A stretch of DNA of 64,000 nt from Paracentrotus lividus (GCA_940671915.1 CALNVZ010001863.1:285244-349243); one strand, 5' to 3'. Positions 11,334 through 22,051 are shown, numbered from the stretch's first letter. Notes: generated by a model from the letters alone, not told the origin. Translations and numbers: made by a program.

Positions 11334-11587
11334 TGTTGAACGCATTTTTTGTTATGTTGAACGGTTTTTTGTTATGTTGAACAGGTTTTTATCCTGTGTT
11401 AAAATGAATGGCGAAATCGATTGCTTTATTGCGCTAGCGCGTAATAACAGTAAATATGGTGCGCACAACAATAGATACGCGGAGCAACAAATATACGTCA
11501 CAAGAGCTTAATTAGCCACAAAAGTTTGGCAAACATTGGCAAAGAATAAACCAGATTAGGCAAGGTCAAATATCTAGGGGTCTATTT

Positions 11588-11790
11588 ACTATAATATATA
11601 GTGCATGCTCTATTATGCAACATTACTAACTATGTGAACTCACAAATACTAAATTATCCCTCGTGCACATCTTTTCAACTCGGCCTAGCGGCCTCGGTGA
11701 AATAAATGTGCCCTTGGGAAAATTTAGTATTTGTCGTGCACATAATCTAGTATGTTGCATCGTAGAGCATGCACTATTTATATAATATCT
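11588..11790. mobile_element. Fold-back MITE, copy 2
   Basis: A second, slightly diverged copy of the element at 11128-11333 in the same orientation, again with a palindromic CGGCCTAGCGGCC centre. The sequence between the copies includes GTTGAAC repeats and a phrase ending TGTTAAAATGAATGG that also occurs before copy 1 (near 10512). A larger unit may therefore have been duplicated. Confidence 0.8.
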
Positions 11791-11935
11791 ACCTATTTTA
11801 TATCTCCAACACATTGTATTATAATTATTGTATCCATGCCAATGTATTCTGTATCTGTATTCACCATTGTATGAAGATATTGTTGTTGTTGTTAATGAAT
11901 AAATTCAATTCAATTAATGAAGGAATAAATTCAAT

Positions 11936-12600
11936 TCAATTTAAAAATATAGTCTTAAAATTCTCCCATGCCATATTTACTTCATTACATTCAGTTATTT
12001 TAGACCAGTCGACTCTGGATAAATTTAAGTTGAAATCATCTACATTATAACTTTTCATGCTCCTGATGGATATAGATCTGTGGTGCCCAAACACGGGCCT
12101 AATAATCTTTCTGGTGCAATGAATTAAAGAATGGTCGCTTATACCAAGATCAATAACACCACTTCGGCTTATATGATCTACTTTACTACTTAATACGTGG
12201 TCTATTAACGAGGAGGTTGTCTGAGTTGTGCGAGTGGGCAGATTTATAAGTTGCTTAAAACCATTCAAATTCAATACATTCTCATATTTTTTGGATAATG
12301 GGGACTTTCTTAAAAGGCAATTATTCATGTCACCCAAAACTATAACTTCATCATCTTTTGTTAATTTTTCTAAAGTGTCAGACAGTGATTCAATAAAATT
12401 ATGGTGTTTAGGGGGTCTGTAAAGAGCACCCACTATAATGGGTTTTGTCCGGGGCAATAAAATATTTATCCACAAAGATTCATTACTTTCTGAAACCAAT
12501 TCATCTCTTATATTAAATGCAAGGTCATTTTTATGTAGAGGCAAACGCCACCTCCTTGCCCAAATGTACGATCTCGACGTAAAATATTATATCCATTTAA
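11936..12600 (-). pseudogene. LINE endonuclease fragment, minus strand
   Basis: The minus-strand frame 12544-11936 reads as an APE endonuclease: SLWINILLPRTKPIIVGALY, VIVLGDMNNCLL, SLIDHVLSSK and DLGISDHSLIH. An earlier piece (RRDRTFGQGGGVCLYI, just upstream around 12541-12590) is in another frame, so there is a frameshift. The GDMN and SDH catalytic motifs are present; the N-terminal third is missing. The fragment ends near 11915 at ATTCAATTCAATT repeats, which look like a LINE 3' microsatellite. Confidence 0.8.
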
Positions 12601-13032
12601 AGCGAGAGAATAATTATATGTTATATCGTGAAGCTTTCGAGACATTTTCATAATTTTGCACTTTAATACATTGAAATTGAGCATCCATGCTTCAGATCAT
12701 TTACTTAAAACTTCTAAATCATTTTGTAAAATATTGATTGTTGCATTAAAAATTTGACGGTATAATATACAACCGTCCGATATAATCGAAAAGTTGATGA
12801 AATATCAATATGCTAACGAAGCATCAAAACAACACCGTGCCTAAAATTGTTCCTTGACGAACACCTTATTTGACTTTGATCCATGAAGATCATTCATCAT
12901 TTGTAACTACCCTTTAACAGCTGTAAGAGCTGAAATACTCCTCAGGGAGTGAAAATTGTGCACTTTAAAAGTGCGGGATCGTAAATGAATCCAATGTGAC
13001 ATAGTTTACGATGAAGAGCGCATTAAATGCTA

Positions 13033-13069
<37 letters not shown>

Positions 13070-13525
13070 CTATAAAAATTTTATTATCCATTCTAAAGTT
13101 TTAGATTTAACACCATACATTTCAAGTTTTGTTCTTAAAAGGTCGCGAGGTACACTATCAAACGCCTTCGCACAATCAAGGAAAGTAATGTGGACGCTTG
13201 AACCAGACTCCATAAATTATTACTCCAATCATTTATTGCCTCTATAAGTTGTGTTTCACAACTCCTTTTTTCCCCGAAAACCATGCTCATTGTCACATAA
13301 AATATTGTTTGCATTAAAATGTTCAATATGGCGTTTAGAAATTATGCGTTCTAATAAGATCTTGCATAAAATTGTAATGGACGTGAGAAATATAGGGCGA
13401 TAATTTCCCGGGTCCTGTTTGTTACCCTTCTCATAGAGTGGACAAATGTCAGCTTTTTGCCAGTCGGCTGGCAATGCACCCGATGACAAAGACAGATTAA
13501 AAAGTATACAAAGAGCAGGTGCCAA
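12600..13525 (-). pseudogene. LINE reverse transcriptase fragment, minus strand
   Basis: On the minus strand, 13525-13256 encodes ALPADWQKADICPLYEKGNK and GNYRPIFLTSI. Motif A follows at about 13060-13200 (FLDCAKAFDSVPRDLLRTK), then GVRQGTILGTVLF near 12850 and LQNDLEVLSK near 12700. Frameshifts separate the parts. The fragment runs directly into an endonuclease segment (11936-12600), the reverse of the normal domain order, so two LINE copies are joined here. A (TTA)n microsatellite at 13027-13066 lies within it. Confidence 0.8.
13027..13066. repeat. (ATT)n microsatellite
   Basis: About 13 perfect ATT units, lying within the decayed LINE reverse transcriptase sequence. Confidence 0.95.
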
Positions 13526-13736
13526 TTGTTATGCAGGTCGTAAGATTTTGTATAGCACGCAAAATACATGTGCTATATGAAATTTGTAGTGACCTCCTGC
13601 CAACCGCACGACGGACAGTGCACAAAAATTTAGATACAATTCTATAGAATTCTATAAATACTTATTGAATTACTGATCAAAATATTATGTGACTTAATAA
13701 ACTTGTTCGCCCTTGACATGACTATTCTCAATACAG

Positions 13737-14124
13737 GACAAGCACATGCGCCAAAGACGTTGATGAAAACTTAAAAGACGTAACCAAAGAACTAAAGAGC
13801 TTCCAAATCAAAGACTTCGACGAGATCTTAAAAACCATAGCCAAAGATCTACACAAGAAATCAGACATCGATGATCTCGGGAAGGCCTTGGGGTTTGAAC
13901 CTGCAGACATTGGGCGCTACCTAGATGAAAATGACCGGCAAGGTGGTGACTACATGGGTACCTTGAATATGCTCCGGAAGTGGAGAAAATGGCAAACAGA
14001 ATCTACGGAAAGGACAGCATTACGGGTGAAGCTGATAGAAGCTGGCTTAATAAACAAAGCAGATAAATGTCTAACAAATCCGATTTTACCTGGTAAGATA
14101 TGGAAAGTTATCACAAGAAACTAA
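13737..14124 (+). CDS. DEATH-domain exon
   Basis: The acceptor is ..CTATTCTCAATACAG at 13736, and the first base completes a codon. The exon encodes about 118 residues. The DEATH domain spans roughly residues 27-112: FDEILKTIAKDL (helix 1), DIDDLGKALGFEPADI, GDYMGTLNMLRKWRKW (with the conserved Trp region) and LIEAGLINKADKCL. A strong donor, CTG|GTAAGA, lies after 14092, and splicing there keeps the frame into the exon at 15126. Without splicing the frame reads ten more codons to a TAA at 14122-14124. The exon may therefore be internal, giving a DEATH domain ahead of the ankyrin repeats, or the last exon of an upstream gene. The upstream exon is not visible. Confidence 0.85.
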
Positions 14125-14708
14125 GAACAAAACTACAAAATACGATAAAAAAAAAATATTAAAAAGCACTATTGGAGCTACTGACAGAGGTAACTCAAAT
14201 ATGAAAACAAAGACAAGTTCGAATCCACTTATAACACTTAGATATCATGATATTCATATTACTATCTTGCTTTTTACTCAATAATTATGAGGGTTTTCAG
14301 AGAATTTTTAGACAATCCTAGCTCTAATAGCTCTGTATACAGTGGCGTGTCTGGGGGCAAGGGGGCACGTGCCCCGGGCGGAGCTTGAGGGGGCGCAAAA
14401 AGGGAAAAGGAACAAAAAAAAAAGGGAAAGAAGAAGAAGAAGAAAAGGGAGAAAAAGGAGATCGGTGATCCACAGTGCAAATGGGGGCCATGTTTCATCC
14501 CATTATCAATTTGGCACTATTGATTTGGCGCCCCAAACTAAACACAAAAAAATGGTCTTGACCTATTTAGAGGGGGTGACTCAACTAACCCACTGGCTAA
14601 ACTAACCTGAGTCTCCCCTATGTGTCTATGTGACTGCACCATTAGTTCTAGGTCAGTTAAGGCCGTGTGTCATGAATTAGGTGCAGAGTTAAACTTTGTT
14701 TTACTGTT

Positions 14709-15050
14709 TATCTCACTTCGCGGAGACGTCTCCGCGAAAGAATAAAAATCCATCTCCGCGACGGATAAAAAGTATTAGAGACATCTCCGAGACGTCTCCG
14801 AGACGTCTCCGCGACAATTTATGAAAAAAGTCTGAAGTACTCCCAAATCCGTCTCCGAAAATCTGGAGACGTCTCCGAGACATCTCGGAGATGGATTTGG
14901 GACGACTTCAGATTTTTTTTTTTTTTCATCAATTGTCGCGGAGACGTCTCGGGGACGTCTCCTGAATATCGGGGACGGATTTGGGACTACTTCAGACTTT
15001 TTTAATAAACTGTCGCGGAGACGTCTCCGCGAAGTGAGATAGCACCCTGA
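14709..15050. mobile_element. Fold-back MITE rich in GAGACGTCTC palindromes
   Basis: The left end TATCTCACTTCGCGGAGACG is mirrored at the right by CGCGGAGACGTCTCCGCGAAGTGAGATAGCACCCT. The interior repeats AGACGTCTCCG and a phrase near ATCCGTCTCCGAAAATCTGG in both orientations, so several nested hairpins are possible. The same terminal AGGGTG.TATCTCACTT occurs at the large element 47580-49050 and once near 38080-38102. The reading frames seen here are repeat translations. It lies in the intron after the DEATH exon. Confidence 0.75.
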
Positions 15051-15125
15051 GTGTGGAATTCCCCTACAACACAATACACCTTATCACTATTAACTGAAAT
15101 CATGTTCACATTTCTTTTTTAACAG

Positions 15126-15159
15126 ATCCCTCAACTCTGAAAAGAACACAAACAACTTG
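15126..15159 (+). CDS. Candidate 34-bp linker exon
   Basis: A textbook acceptor (TTTCTTTTTTAACAG) precedes 34 bases and a strong donor (TTG|GTAAGA) follows. Joined to the DEATH exon it reads D-PSTLKRTQTT and ends with two bases of the next codon, with no stop. The neighbouring exon is cut by the assembly gap, so its starting phase cannot be checked. There is no recognisable domain, and an exon this short could occur by chance. The quality of both splice sites is the main support. Confidence 0.45.
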
Positions 15160-16152
15160 GTAAGACACATCGACATCAAATAAGAATTTATGTTTTACTT
15201 AAACGTCAGAGGAGTTGTCTTTTTTTCCCCAACAATCAAATAATGTTATTATTCGATCAGTTAATGTTGGAGGAATCCTCCAAATGTTTCCATTTTTATC
15301 CATACTTCGCAAAAATACAAGTAAAAAACAAATTAGTAAATAATTAAATGAATATATATCTATTTAAAAAAAAACAACATTCACATATACATATCTTTTT
15401 AATTAAAATGTTTTGAAATTTAGGTGCTCAATGAAATGTTTGTTATTTTTCAACTATTTCATAATTATTATAATTTTTCGGAAGATGAAATATATCTAAA
15501 GATGGCAGCAATAAGAAATGAAAATGAAAACTGATAGAATGTAGAATACAGCAAAGTAATTTTTTTTTTTTTTAAGATGATAAAAATTAATAAGAAAAAA
15601 TAAAATCACAACAGATTGAGGAAGGTCTTAAGTTCCTGAAAGTTGCTATTATTATGATGTGAAAAAATATCAATAAAGAGAAAATAAATCCTTCAGAGAA
15701 ACAAAATTTGTTCCAATACTGATGCCATTTTGAGAAATTACACGTTGACAAAAAAATCGTCTCGCGGGAAAATAATCCATGTCTCATATTACAACGAAAG
15801 GGTTCTAAAACCGACTCATTGCTATTGTTATATCATTTTTCTTGTAAATTTACTTTACTACAATCGGATAAGTTGTAAACAATGATCTAAAGACATTTGA
15901 GCTAAATCCATAATATTTTGAAAATTAAAATACACTTATAGACTAAGTGATCGAGGGTCAATTTCCGATGGGCGCCACGAAGAGTGCCCCAAGAATTCGT
16001 AAAGTTAACATGATTTATACTCCATGGGGAAAAGCATTGCAATAACACTGTAGCCTACACGTTGCGATTGAGCTGATATAAATTATTGTTGATAATGGTG
16101 ATTTTACAGTGTGAGATATACTCAAACAGAACTGGAAAGCGCACCTGACGAT

Positions 16153-16252
16153 NNNNNNNNNNNNNNNNNNNNNNNNNNNNNNNNNNNNNNNNNNNNNNNN
16201 NNNNNNNNNNNNNNNNNNNNNNNNNNNNNNNNNNNNNNNNNNNNNNNNNNNN
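16153..16252. other. Assembly gap (100 N)
   Basis: Exactly 100 N, the conventional placeholder for a gap of unknown size. It removes the start of the following exon. Confidence 1.
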
Positions 16253-16322
16253 CAGTTCGGTAGCTCATTCTATCAGCCAACAACATAGGTCAACAGATGG
16301 GCCTCTCATATTCTTTGATAAG
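16253..16322 (+). CDS. 3' part of an exon truncated by the assembly gap
   Basis: Directly after the gap, one frame is open for 23 codons (SSVAHSISQQHRSTDGPL, then IFFDK) up to a donor AAG|GTACGA, ending at a codon boundary. Splicing to the exon at 17853 (phase 0) gives FFDK-DVKSLINQRSNDGDT, a smooth entry into the ankyrin repeats. Another frame has a stop. I recognise no domain. Support comes from phase, donor and continuity only. Confidence 0.45.
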
Positions 16323-16822
16323 GTACGATTACTTTAACTGGTGAAGCTAGATTAAGGCTAGTGATTCATTTTAGTCACTACACATATAACGGATCCTGGC
16401 GGGGAACGGGGACGCCCCTATGATTTTAACATCGGCTTTTGTTTATTGGGGCACTTTCTACACAGTAAAAACGCTGTTAACGGCTCAAACAACACTTTTA
16501 CTTTAAAATATTGTAATAAATAACGTCTTTACAGTTTAAAAGGGTGGTAACTCTTTCATATCTTGATTACACCACAGACTGTAAATGGTTTTGATCCTAA
16601 CAGTACCGGGTATCTGGTATTGAATTCAAAACACAGCAATATACATGTAAAAAGAAAATTAAGAAAAATATTCGAAAGATGTATTCTAAAAAATATAGAT
16701 TTGGAAAAAGAAATTGAGAACAAAATGGTAGAAGGACAAATGCTTTCAAATTTGAAATAGAGGAAATGGAATAATATTATTATATGCTAAATACCTATTT
16801 ATTTCAAAAAAATATATATGCT

Positions 16823-17622
16823 GAGTGAGTCAGAAAAAACTAGACACCTAGAAAAACCTAGAAAACAAATTAATGAACCCCAAATTATTATACATATTCT
16901 GAAAGAGTAACTTCTGGCATTTTCAGGAACTATTTTCGTGTGGTATGTCTTTACGCTTTGATGAACACGCCACATTGTTTGCGAACATGACAATTTCGAA
17001 TTAAGAGTAGGGATAAGATTGAAACAACAAAAGCGGACAAAAAAGCAACTCCATCCAGAATAAAATAGCATAACGTTTTAAGGAAAATGTTTTGAGCCAA
17101 ATGACTTGACAAAGGTGTTGTTAAAGTTATCGACTAGATTCTGTGTAAAAATTAGATTGATTCGTCAAATAATCCACGAACGAGTACACTGACATCAAAG
17201 AGTAAATTGTCACTGAGAGACCTAAAAAAGGCCTCTCAATACTTTTTAAAAATGATTATTTTGTCTTTGACACGTGCTCACTCATGCCTGAGTCTACAGA
17301 TATATCTCATTTTCACACAAAATATAGTCGACATATTTAACAACAGCCCTGCAAAGTTATTTAGCGCAGGACATTTTCGTGAAAAAAGTTATGCTATTGT
17401 AATCAGGATGGAATTGCTTTTTACTCCCACTTTTGCACAATTCGAAATTTACATGTTCGCAAACAATGCGTTGTGTACATCCAATCGGAAAGATATAACA
17501 CACAAACTTGGTACCAAACGTTGCGGGAAGGTTACTCTTTCGGAATATAATTTGGGGTTTAAAAAATAGTTTTCTTTTTATTGACATTTTTATAGGTGTC
17601 TCGTTTTTTCTGACTCACTCGG
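16823..17622. mobile_element. Fold-back DNA element, about 800 bp
   Basis: The left terminus GAGTGAGTCAGAAAAAAC and the following 230-250 bases recur in inverted orientation at 17385-17622, ending GTTTTTTCTGACTCACTC. The arms are diverged by small indels, and a unique spacer of about 310 bases separates them. It lies in the intron before the first ankyrin exon. No transposase is visible. Confidence 0.75.
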
Positions 17623-17852
17623 AATTCAAACAGTATTTAAAAAGGGCAGGCACATATTACAATTAGAAATTAGTATATTTAAAGTTAAAAACAGGCGAGA
17701 AACAAAATTTTTCCTTTTTCAGTTCATGATGTCATCAGTTGTAAAAGTGATATAGAAAAGAGCATTACAATTATGACTGTTCTTTACCATTTTGTTATTT
17801 AAGCTATTGAAATATTCTTGAGATATTATTACATCGCACTTATTCTTCTAAG

Positions 17853-18068
17853 GATGTGAAATCTCTTATCAATCAACGAAGCAACGACGGCGACACGGCA
17901 GCTCATCTAGCTGTAAAAGATGGACATACATCCACCATTGAATTTCTCGTTTCTCATGGAGCAGACCTGAACATGCAATCGAGCAAAGGAGGTACATGCC
18001 TACATCTAGCTGTCCTCGGTTCGACTCGTCATGGTCGTAATGTTGAAGTAACCCCATCAATATCGAAG
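17853..18068 (+). CDS. Ankyrin-repeat exon 1
   Basis: The acceptor is TTATTCTTCTAAG; the donor AAG|GTGTGT follows 18068. The 72 codons start DVKSLINQRSNDGDTAAHLA and continue VKDGHTSTIEFLVSHGADLN, MQSSKGGTCLHLAVLGS, one full ankyrin repeat and the start of a second, and end VEVTPSISK. The T.AHLA, G....I..L...GAD.N and TCLH.AV positions fit the ankyrin consensus. Both ends are in phase 0. Ankyrin repeats bind partner proteins. Confidence 0.85.
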
Positions 18069-18788
18069 GTGTGTAATATCAACTTTAAATGAACCTGAAC
18101 CATGTTGTCTTTTTGAGAAAAAAAAATTAACAATTGAAGGTCAACAAGCCATCTTAGAACTTCACATCATTTTGAACGAGAAATTAATTATGAACTTCTT
18201 ATCCATAGTATACATAAATTGTGCAAAGAATTTGCGGAGCAGAATTTCAGCATTACCCATATTCACAATATGGTGTCAAACAAAATAATACAAGCGGGTT
18301 GAAATCATTCATGCATTAAATCGTCTTAAACGATAATATAGTATCAAAATAGATAAATCATAAAGATTTTTGTTGTTCATACACTTTATGCAGTACAATT
18401 TATTCGTGTAAGACAAGGTTTAAAAGGATATGTACTATTGGCAGTGAACATGAAACTAGTCGAATTTCAAATAGCCTATAGCCCACCAGAACCTATTCAG
18501 GCCCATATATAACCAAGGGGAGGGGGGTTCGGGGTTCGATCACCCCCCTCCGCTGGAGAGTAGCGTCCGATGGAATTAAAAAGAAATAAAGAAAACCAAA
18601 CCAAAATAACCACCACAACTCCCCCCCCCCCCAAAAAAAAAAAAAAATAAAAAAAGACAAGACAAGGAAAGGGGAAAAGGTGAACCCCATCCCACTTTTT
18701 ATTGCAGATGAATTTCAAATTTTTGAATAAAAATACAAGAATGTTTTAAGATGGAAAATCTTTCGCTCGAGCTTCGCATAGCCCGGGC

Positions 18789-18860
18789 ACTCCGGTGGTC
18801 TAGCGGTTATGACGGTGGTCTAGCAATCCATAGGTCGTGGGTTCGAATCCCGCCCGGGCA
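18789..18860 (+). tRNA. tRNA-Ala(AGC)-like sequence, probably a pseudogene or SINE head
   Basis: An internal A box (TGGTCTAGCGG) and a B box (GGTTCGAATCC) are spaced as in a tRNA gene. The D arm (GTC..GAC) and T arm (GTGGG TTCGAAT CCCGC) fold, and the anticodon loop CTAGCAA would present AGC. The acceptor stem and anticodon stem each have mismatches. A palindromic GCCCGGGC also brackets the unit. No clear T-run terminator follows. It is more likely a tRNA-derived repeat than a working tRNA. Confidence 0.45.
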
Positions 18861-20250
18861 GCCTATGATGTTTTTCATAGCTGTCTGGTTCCAATATTTA
18901 TCACACAGCAGTTGCATGTGTTTTTACCAATTTGCATTTCTTCTACCGTTGGAGACAAATGAATAAATTAATTGTCCATATTATTATTATTAGGGCAATT
19001 AAAGAGCAATCTTTTCTTTTGGAGCTTTTTATCATGATATTATTCTCAAATAGCATGAAAATAACAGGAAAGCTCACAATAATTTTCTTCATCTTTCCCA
19101 CACCTTCCCACTACACTAAATTCCCTTTAAACACCCTGCTTTAATGTCATTATGTTCAAAATGTTCATGAGATATACTCAGAAAAAATAAAAACGAGAAA
19201 GTGCTTAAATAAATTCCCCTTTTCTCGGTAGCTTACGTGCAACAATAAATATTTTCGATTGAGATTCGGGATCGCGTGATTAAATATTTTTAAGGAATTA
19301 TCATAATTTTCCAATGGAGAATTCGTCGTGGTTGGCTACGTGCCCTTATTTATTTATTTTTTTCTAAGGGAGGTGATTACGAAATTTAAAAAAAAAAGAA
19401 GAAGAAATAAAAGGTCAAATGAATAAAAATAGCACTGCCTTTATGTCATTTTCTACAAAAATTCCATCAGTCCCGTTGGAATGGCCTCTTCACTAATCTT
19501 TAAGGTCCAAGTTATAAATATTTTTGGGTGAATTTTTCGCGCTCGCATTTTTTGAGGAGTGATCATCAGCTTTTTAGGATTTTTTTTTTTTTTAAAGAGA
19601 AATAAAAAGAGACAAAATGTACGTAAAATTTACCGCATAAACGTCATTAGAAAAAAAATGCTCCAACTTCGCGCTTACAGGGTCCACTCCCGTTCGAAAT
19701 CCCCTTTCACTGATCCTTAATGCCTCAATTATGTACCTTTTTGTTTTTAAATTTTTCCACTCGCGCTGCGCGCTCGCATCTTTGGGAAGTGATTAAACAG
19801 GTTTTTTAAAGAAAAAAGAGAAGTATAAGACGTAAAATGTGCTCAAAATTTATTACATTCAGGTGTTTTAAAAAAGCAACAAAACGTCCACTTTCCACAT
19901 TTCGACCCCCAGGCAAAATCTTTGTTACGGGCCTACTTCTAGAGCTGTTGGTCTCTGTTGATTTCTGATAATTTATGAAATAAAAGACCCATTCAAATCA
20001 TTACAAAGGAAGCCAGGGTTGGAACCAAGATATAGCCACTAAGTCTCCCTTCATGCGTAACAATGAAGTATGTATAGAAAATACAAATACATTTCTATCT
20101 ATATGTTTTCCCATCTGACTTCATAGCTTATAAAGCTAGGACCTAACCAGGGCACCACGACGGCTTCTAGTTTGCCATTAATTCACATGCACCAAACAAA
20201 AGAAATCATGAGGTAGACAATTGAATTCAGTCGCGCTTAATACCTGGTAG

Positions 20251-20325
20251 TCCGCGTTTGTGGTCTAGTGGTTGAGGCATTATAGTTCTAATGGAATTAC
20301 CCGGGTTCGATTCACGGCGGAGGCA
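20251..20325 (+). tRNA. tRNA-like relic
   Basis: An A box (TGGTCTAGTGG) and a B box (GGGTTCGATTC) are at tRNA spacing, but the acceptor ends do not pair and the anticodon stem is weak (a possible TCT anticodon). It is a decayed tRNA pseudogene or SINE head within the intron. Confidence 0.35.
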
Positions 20326-20432
20326 ATATTTGCAGCATGAGTTTCAAAATGGATAACAGCTCTGGGGGTCATTGAGTCAAGCTACATCACTATTTTTCTC
20401 TCTCATTCAATTTCGTTCGCTATGTATTAAAG

Positions 20433-20599
20433 ATCTCTAAACACTTCGGAATGGGCAAATTGCCACCGGGCAAACTATTGGTCATCTATCTATTGGAACT
20501 TGGTGCCGATCCTGATATCCGGGATAAATTTGGAAGAACAGCAATCCAGAATGAACGGGACCCGGCATTTAGAGACGTATTATTTTCTACATGTTTAAG
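20433..20599 (+). CDS. Ankyrin-repeat exon 2
   Basis: The acceptor AAAG is preceded by a pyrimidine-rich stretch; the donor AAG|GTAACT follows 20599. The translation begins ISKHFGMGKLPPGKLLVIYL, then LELGADPDIRDKFGRTAIQN and ERDPAFRDVLFSTCLR. LL..GAD.....FGRTA is the ankyrin signature, and the exon finishes the repeat array. It enters in phase 0 and leaves with two bases of an Arg codon that the next micro-exon completes. Confidence 0.85.
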
Positions 20600-20726
20600 G
20601 TAACTGTATTGTTAATGTCACAAGTAATATGAATTCATGAATGATAATTTTAATGGAATTTTTCTATGTTCAATTTTTCTACTATTTTATTTGTCCTTTA
20701 GAGTCGGAAACAGGATTTTGCTAAAG

Positions 20727-20870
20727 ATGACCGCACGACTTACGGCTTGCGACTGACCGACTTATGATCTGAAATAACTAAGCGCATTGCAAAATATACG
20801 CTCTTATTTATTTCAGATCCAAAATCGGTCAGTCGCAAGTCCTAAGTCGTATGGTGTACGGTGGCCTTAA
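20727..20870. mobile_element. Short fold-back MITE, about 145 bp
   Basis: GACTTACGGCTTGCGACTGA with ATCTGAAATAA on the left pairs with TTATTTCAGATC and TCAGTCGCAAGTCCTAAGTC on the right, leaving a loop of about 40 bases. The unit is non-coding and intronic. Confidence 0.75.
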
Positions 20871-21217
20871 GGAGTTGGTAGAAATATATATTTAAATATA
20901 TATCTCCTTCATCCCTGAGATATGTTTTCGGCCTATAGGCCTACAGACTTTCCCCGTTTGCCCAATAAAGAGGCATGATGATGATTCGCGTTAATGATTG
21001 GGGGTTGGCTATATATTTGACCTCCATGGTGGCCATGCAAAAACGTCTGCTGTGCATTGTATGTTTACTGTAGCAAATTTGCATGAAGTAATGAAATTAC
21101 TTTTATGGTATAAGTATGATAACATAATCATGATTGAGTATGATCACAAAACTGATATGCACATAATACTCCCATTTATTTTGTTTGCTTAAAAATATTA
21201 ATGTATTCTGTATTCCA

Positions 21218-21325
21218 AGTTGTCCTGTATAATAATAATAATCCATCCGTATGTTACTTTAAGATTGGCAGAGTTGTCCTGTATAATAATAATAATCCAT
21301 CCGTATGTTACTTTAAGATTGGCAG
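21218..21325. repeat. Perfect 54-bp tandem duplication overlapping a micro-exon
   Basis: Bases 21218-21271 and 21272-21325 are identical. Each copy holds the acceptor TTACTTTAAG and the first eight bases of the micro-exon. Perfect identity implies a recent event. The 54-base length is a multiple of three, and using the upstream acceptor would insert 18 stop-free codons. Confidence 0.95.
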
Positions 21326-21352
21326 AGATGAATGCTCAACAGACATCGAAAG
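21318..21352 (+). CDS. 35-bp micro-exon linking ankyrin repeats to ZU5
   Basis: The acceptor is ACTTTAAG at 21317; the donor AAAG|GTAAAT follows 21352. The first base completes the Arg codon left open by the ankyrin exon. The reading is then LAEMNAQQTSK, and the last base starts the codon completed by the ZU5 exon. This is the only one of the three frames consistent with both neighbours, which is good support for so short an exon. No domain. It lies at the end of a 54-bp tandem duplication that provides a second acceptor. Confidence 0.7.
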
Positions 21353-22002
21353 GTAAATAATATGAGCGTTTTTATTTTTGTATTTATTGAGGCATTTCAG
21401 TGAAAGAAGGTTTTCTGACGTTGTACATAATATACAATGATAATAATGATAATACATGTGCTACTATTTATAATGCGCGTTTCCCATAGCGGCCCAAAGC
21501 GCGTACAAACGTACAAACGACATTACAATACAGTAATATGATAATAATGATATTGATTAATTTTAATGTGTATTGCATTTGATTTCTCGTTGATTATATT
21601 TCAGTAATTCACATATTATACAGATTCGGATAATCTTTAAAGGTTGTAATATAAGTTTCCAGGTCAATTTCCAAGTCTTTACAGTCTATTTAACATTCCC
21701 ACCAAATTTTGTTGCCCGAATTGCGATCGCAATTCCCAGAGAGCATCCAAATTCGTTTTGAGCACTCGAAAAAAGAAAGAACAAAACATCTTTTCTGGCA
21801 TTTAATGTCGTTAATGGGTATGCATAATACAAATAGATTTAGTTAATAATTTTCGTTCATATCAATGTGAATTTGTATAGGAGGGCTTTGTTCAATATAG
21901 ATAGGTTTATTTGACCGGGAAAATCTTGAATTTCAGACCAAGATAACTTCAAAATAGCACCCACTGCCCCTTATATTCTGAAAAACCTTCACCTAACCTA
22001 AA

Positions 22003-22010
<8 letters not shown>

Positions 22011-22051
<41 letters not shown>
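22011..22051. repeat. (CA)n microsatellite upstream of the first ZU5 exon
   Basis: About 20 CA units, followed by a CTCACAC-rich stretch running into the acceptor CTTAACCTAG. The same CA-rich run-in occurs before the second ZU5 exon (about 27780-27868), so the intron edge was duplicated along with the exon. Confidence 0.95.

Larger units (their letters stand above)
18069..20432. other. Intron between the ankyrin exons, repeat-rich
   Basis: It contains a C-run and A-run (about 18619-18652), a tRNA-like sequence (18789-18860), another near 20251-20325, and three or four diverged repeats of about 170-190 bases at 19340-19900, recognisable by GTGATTA or GTGATCA, an A-rich stretch, and TTAC.TAA.G.CATTA. 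No gene was seen. Confidence 0.6.

Noticed and set aside
16563-16760. 65-codon frame with a Lys/Glu-rich end (NIDLEKEIENKM)
   Set aside because: It has no ATG, no convincing splice sites and no family resemblance, and its phase relation to neighbouring exons is unknown. Chance in AT-rich DNA is as likely.
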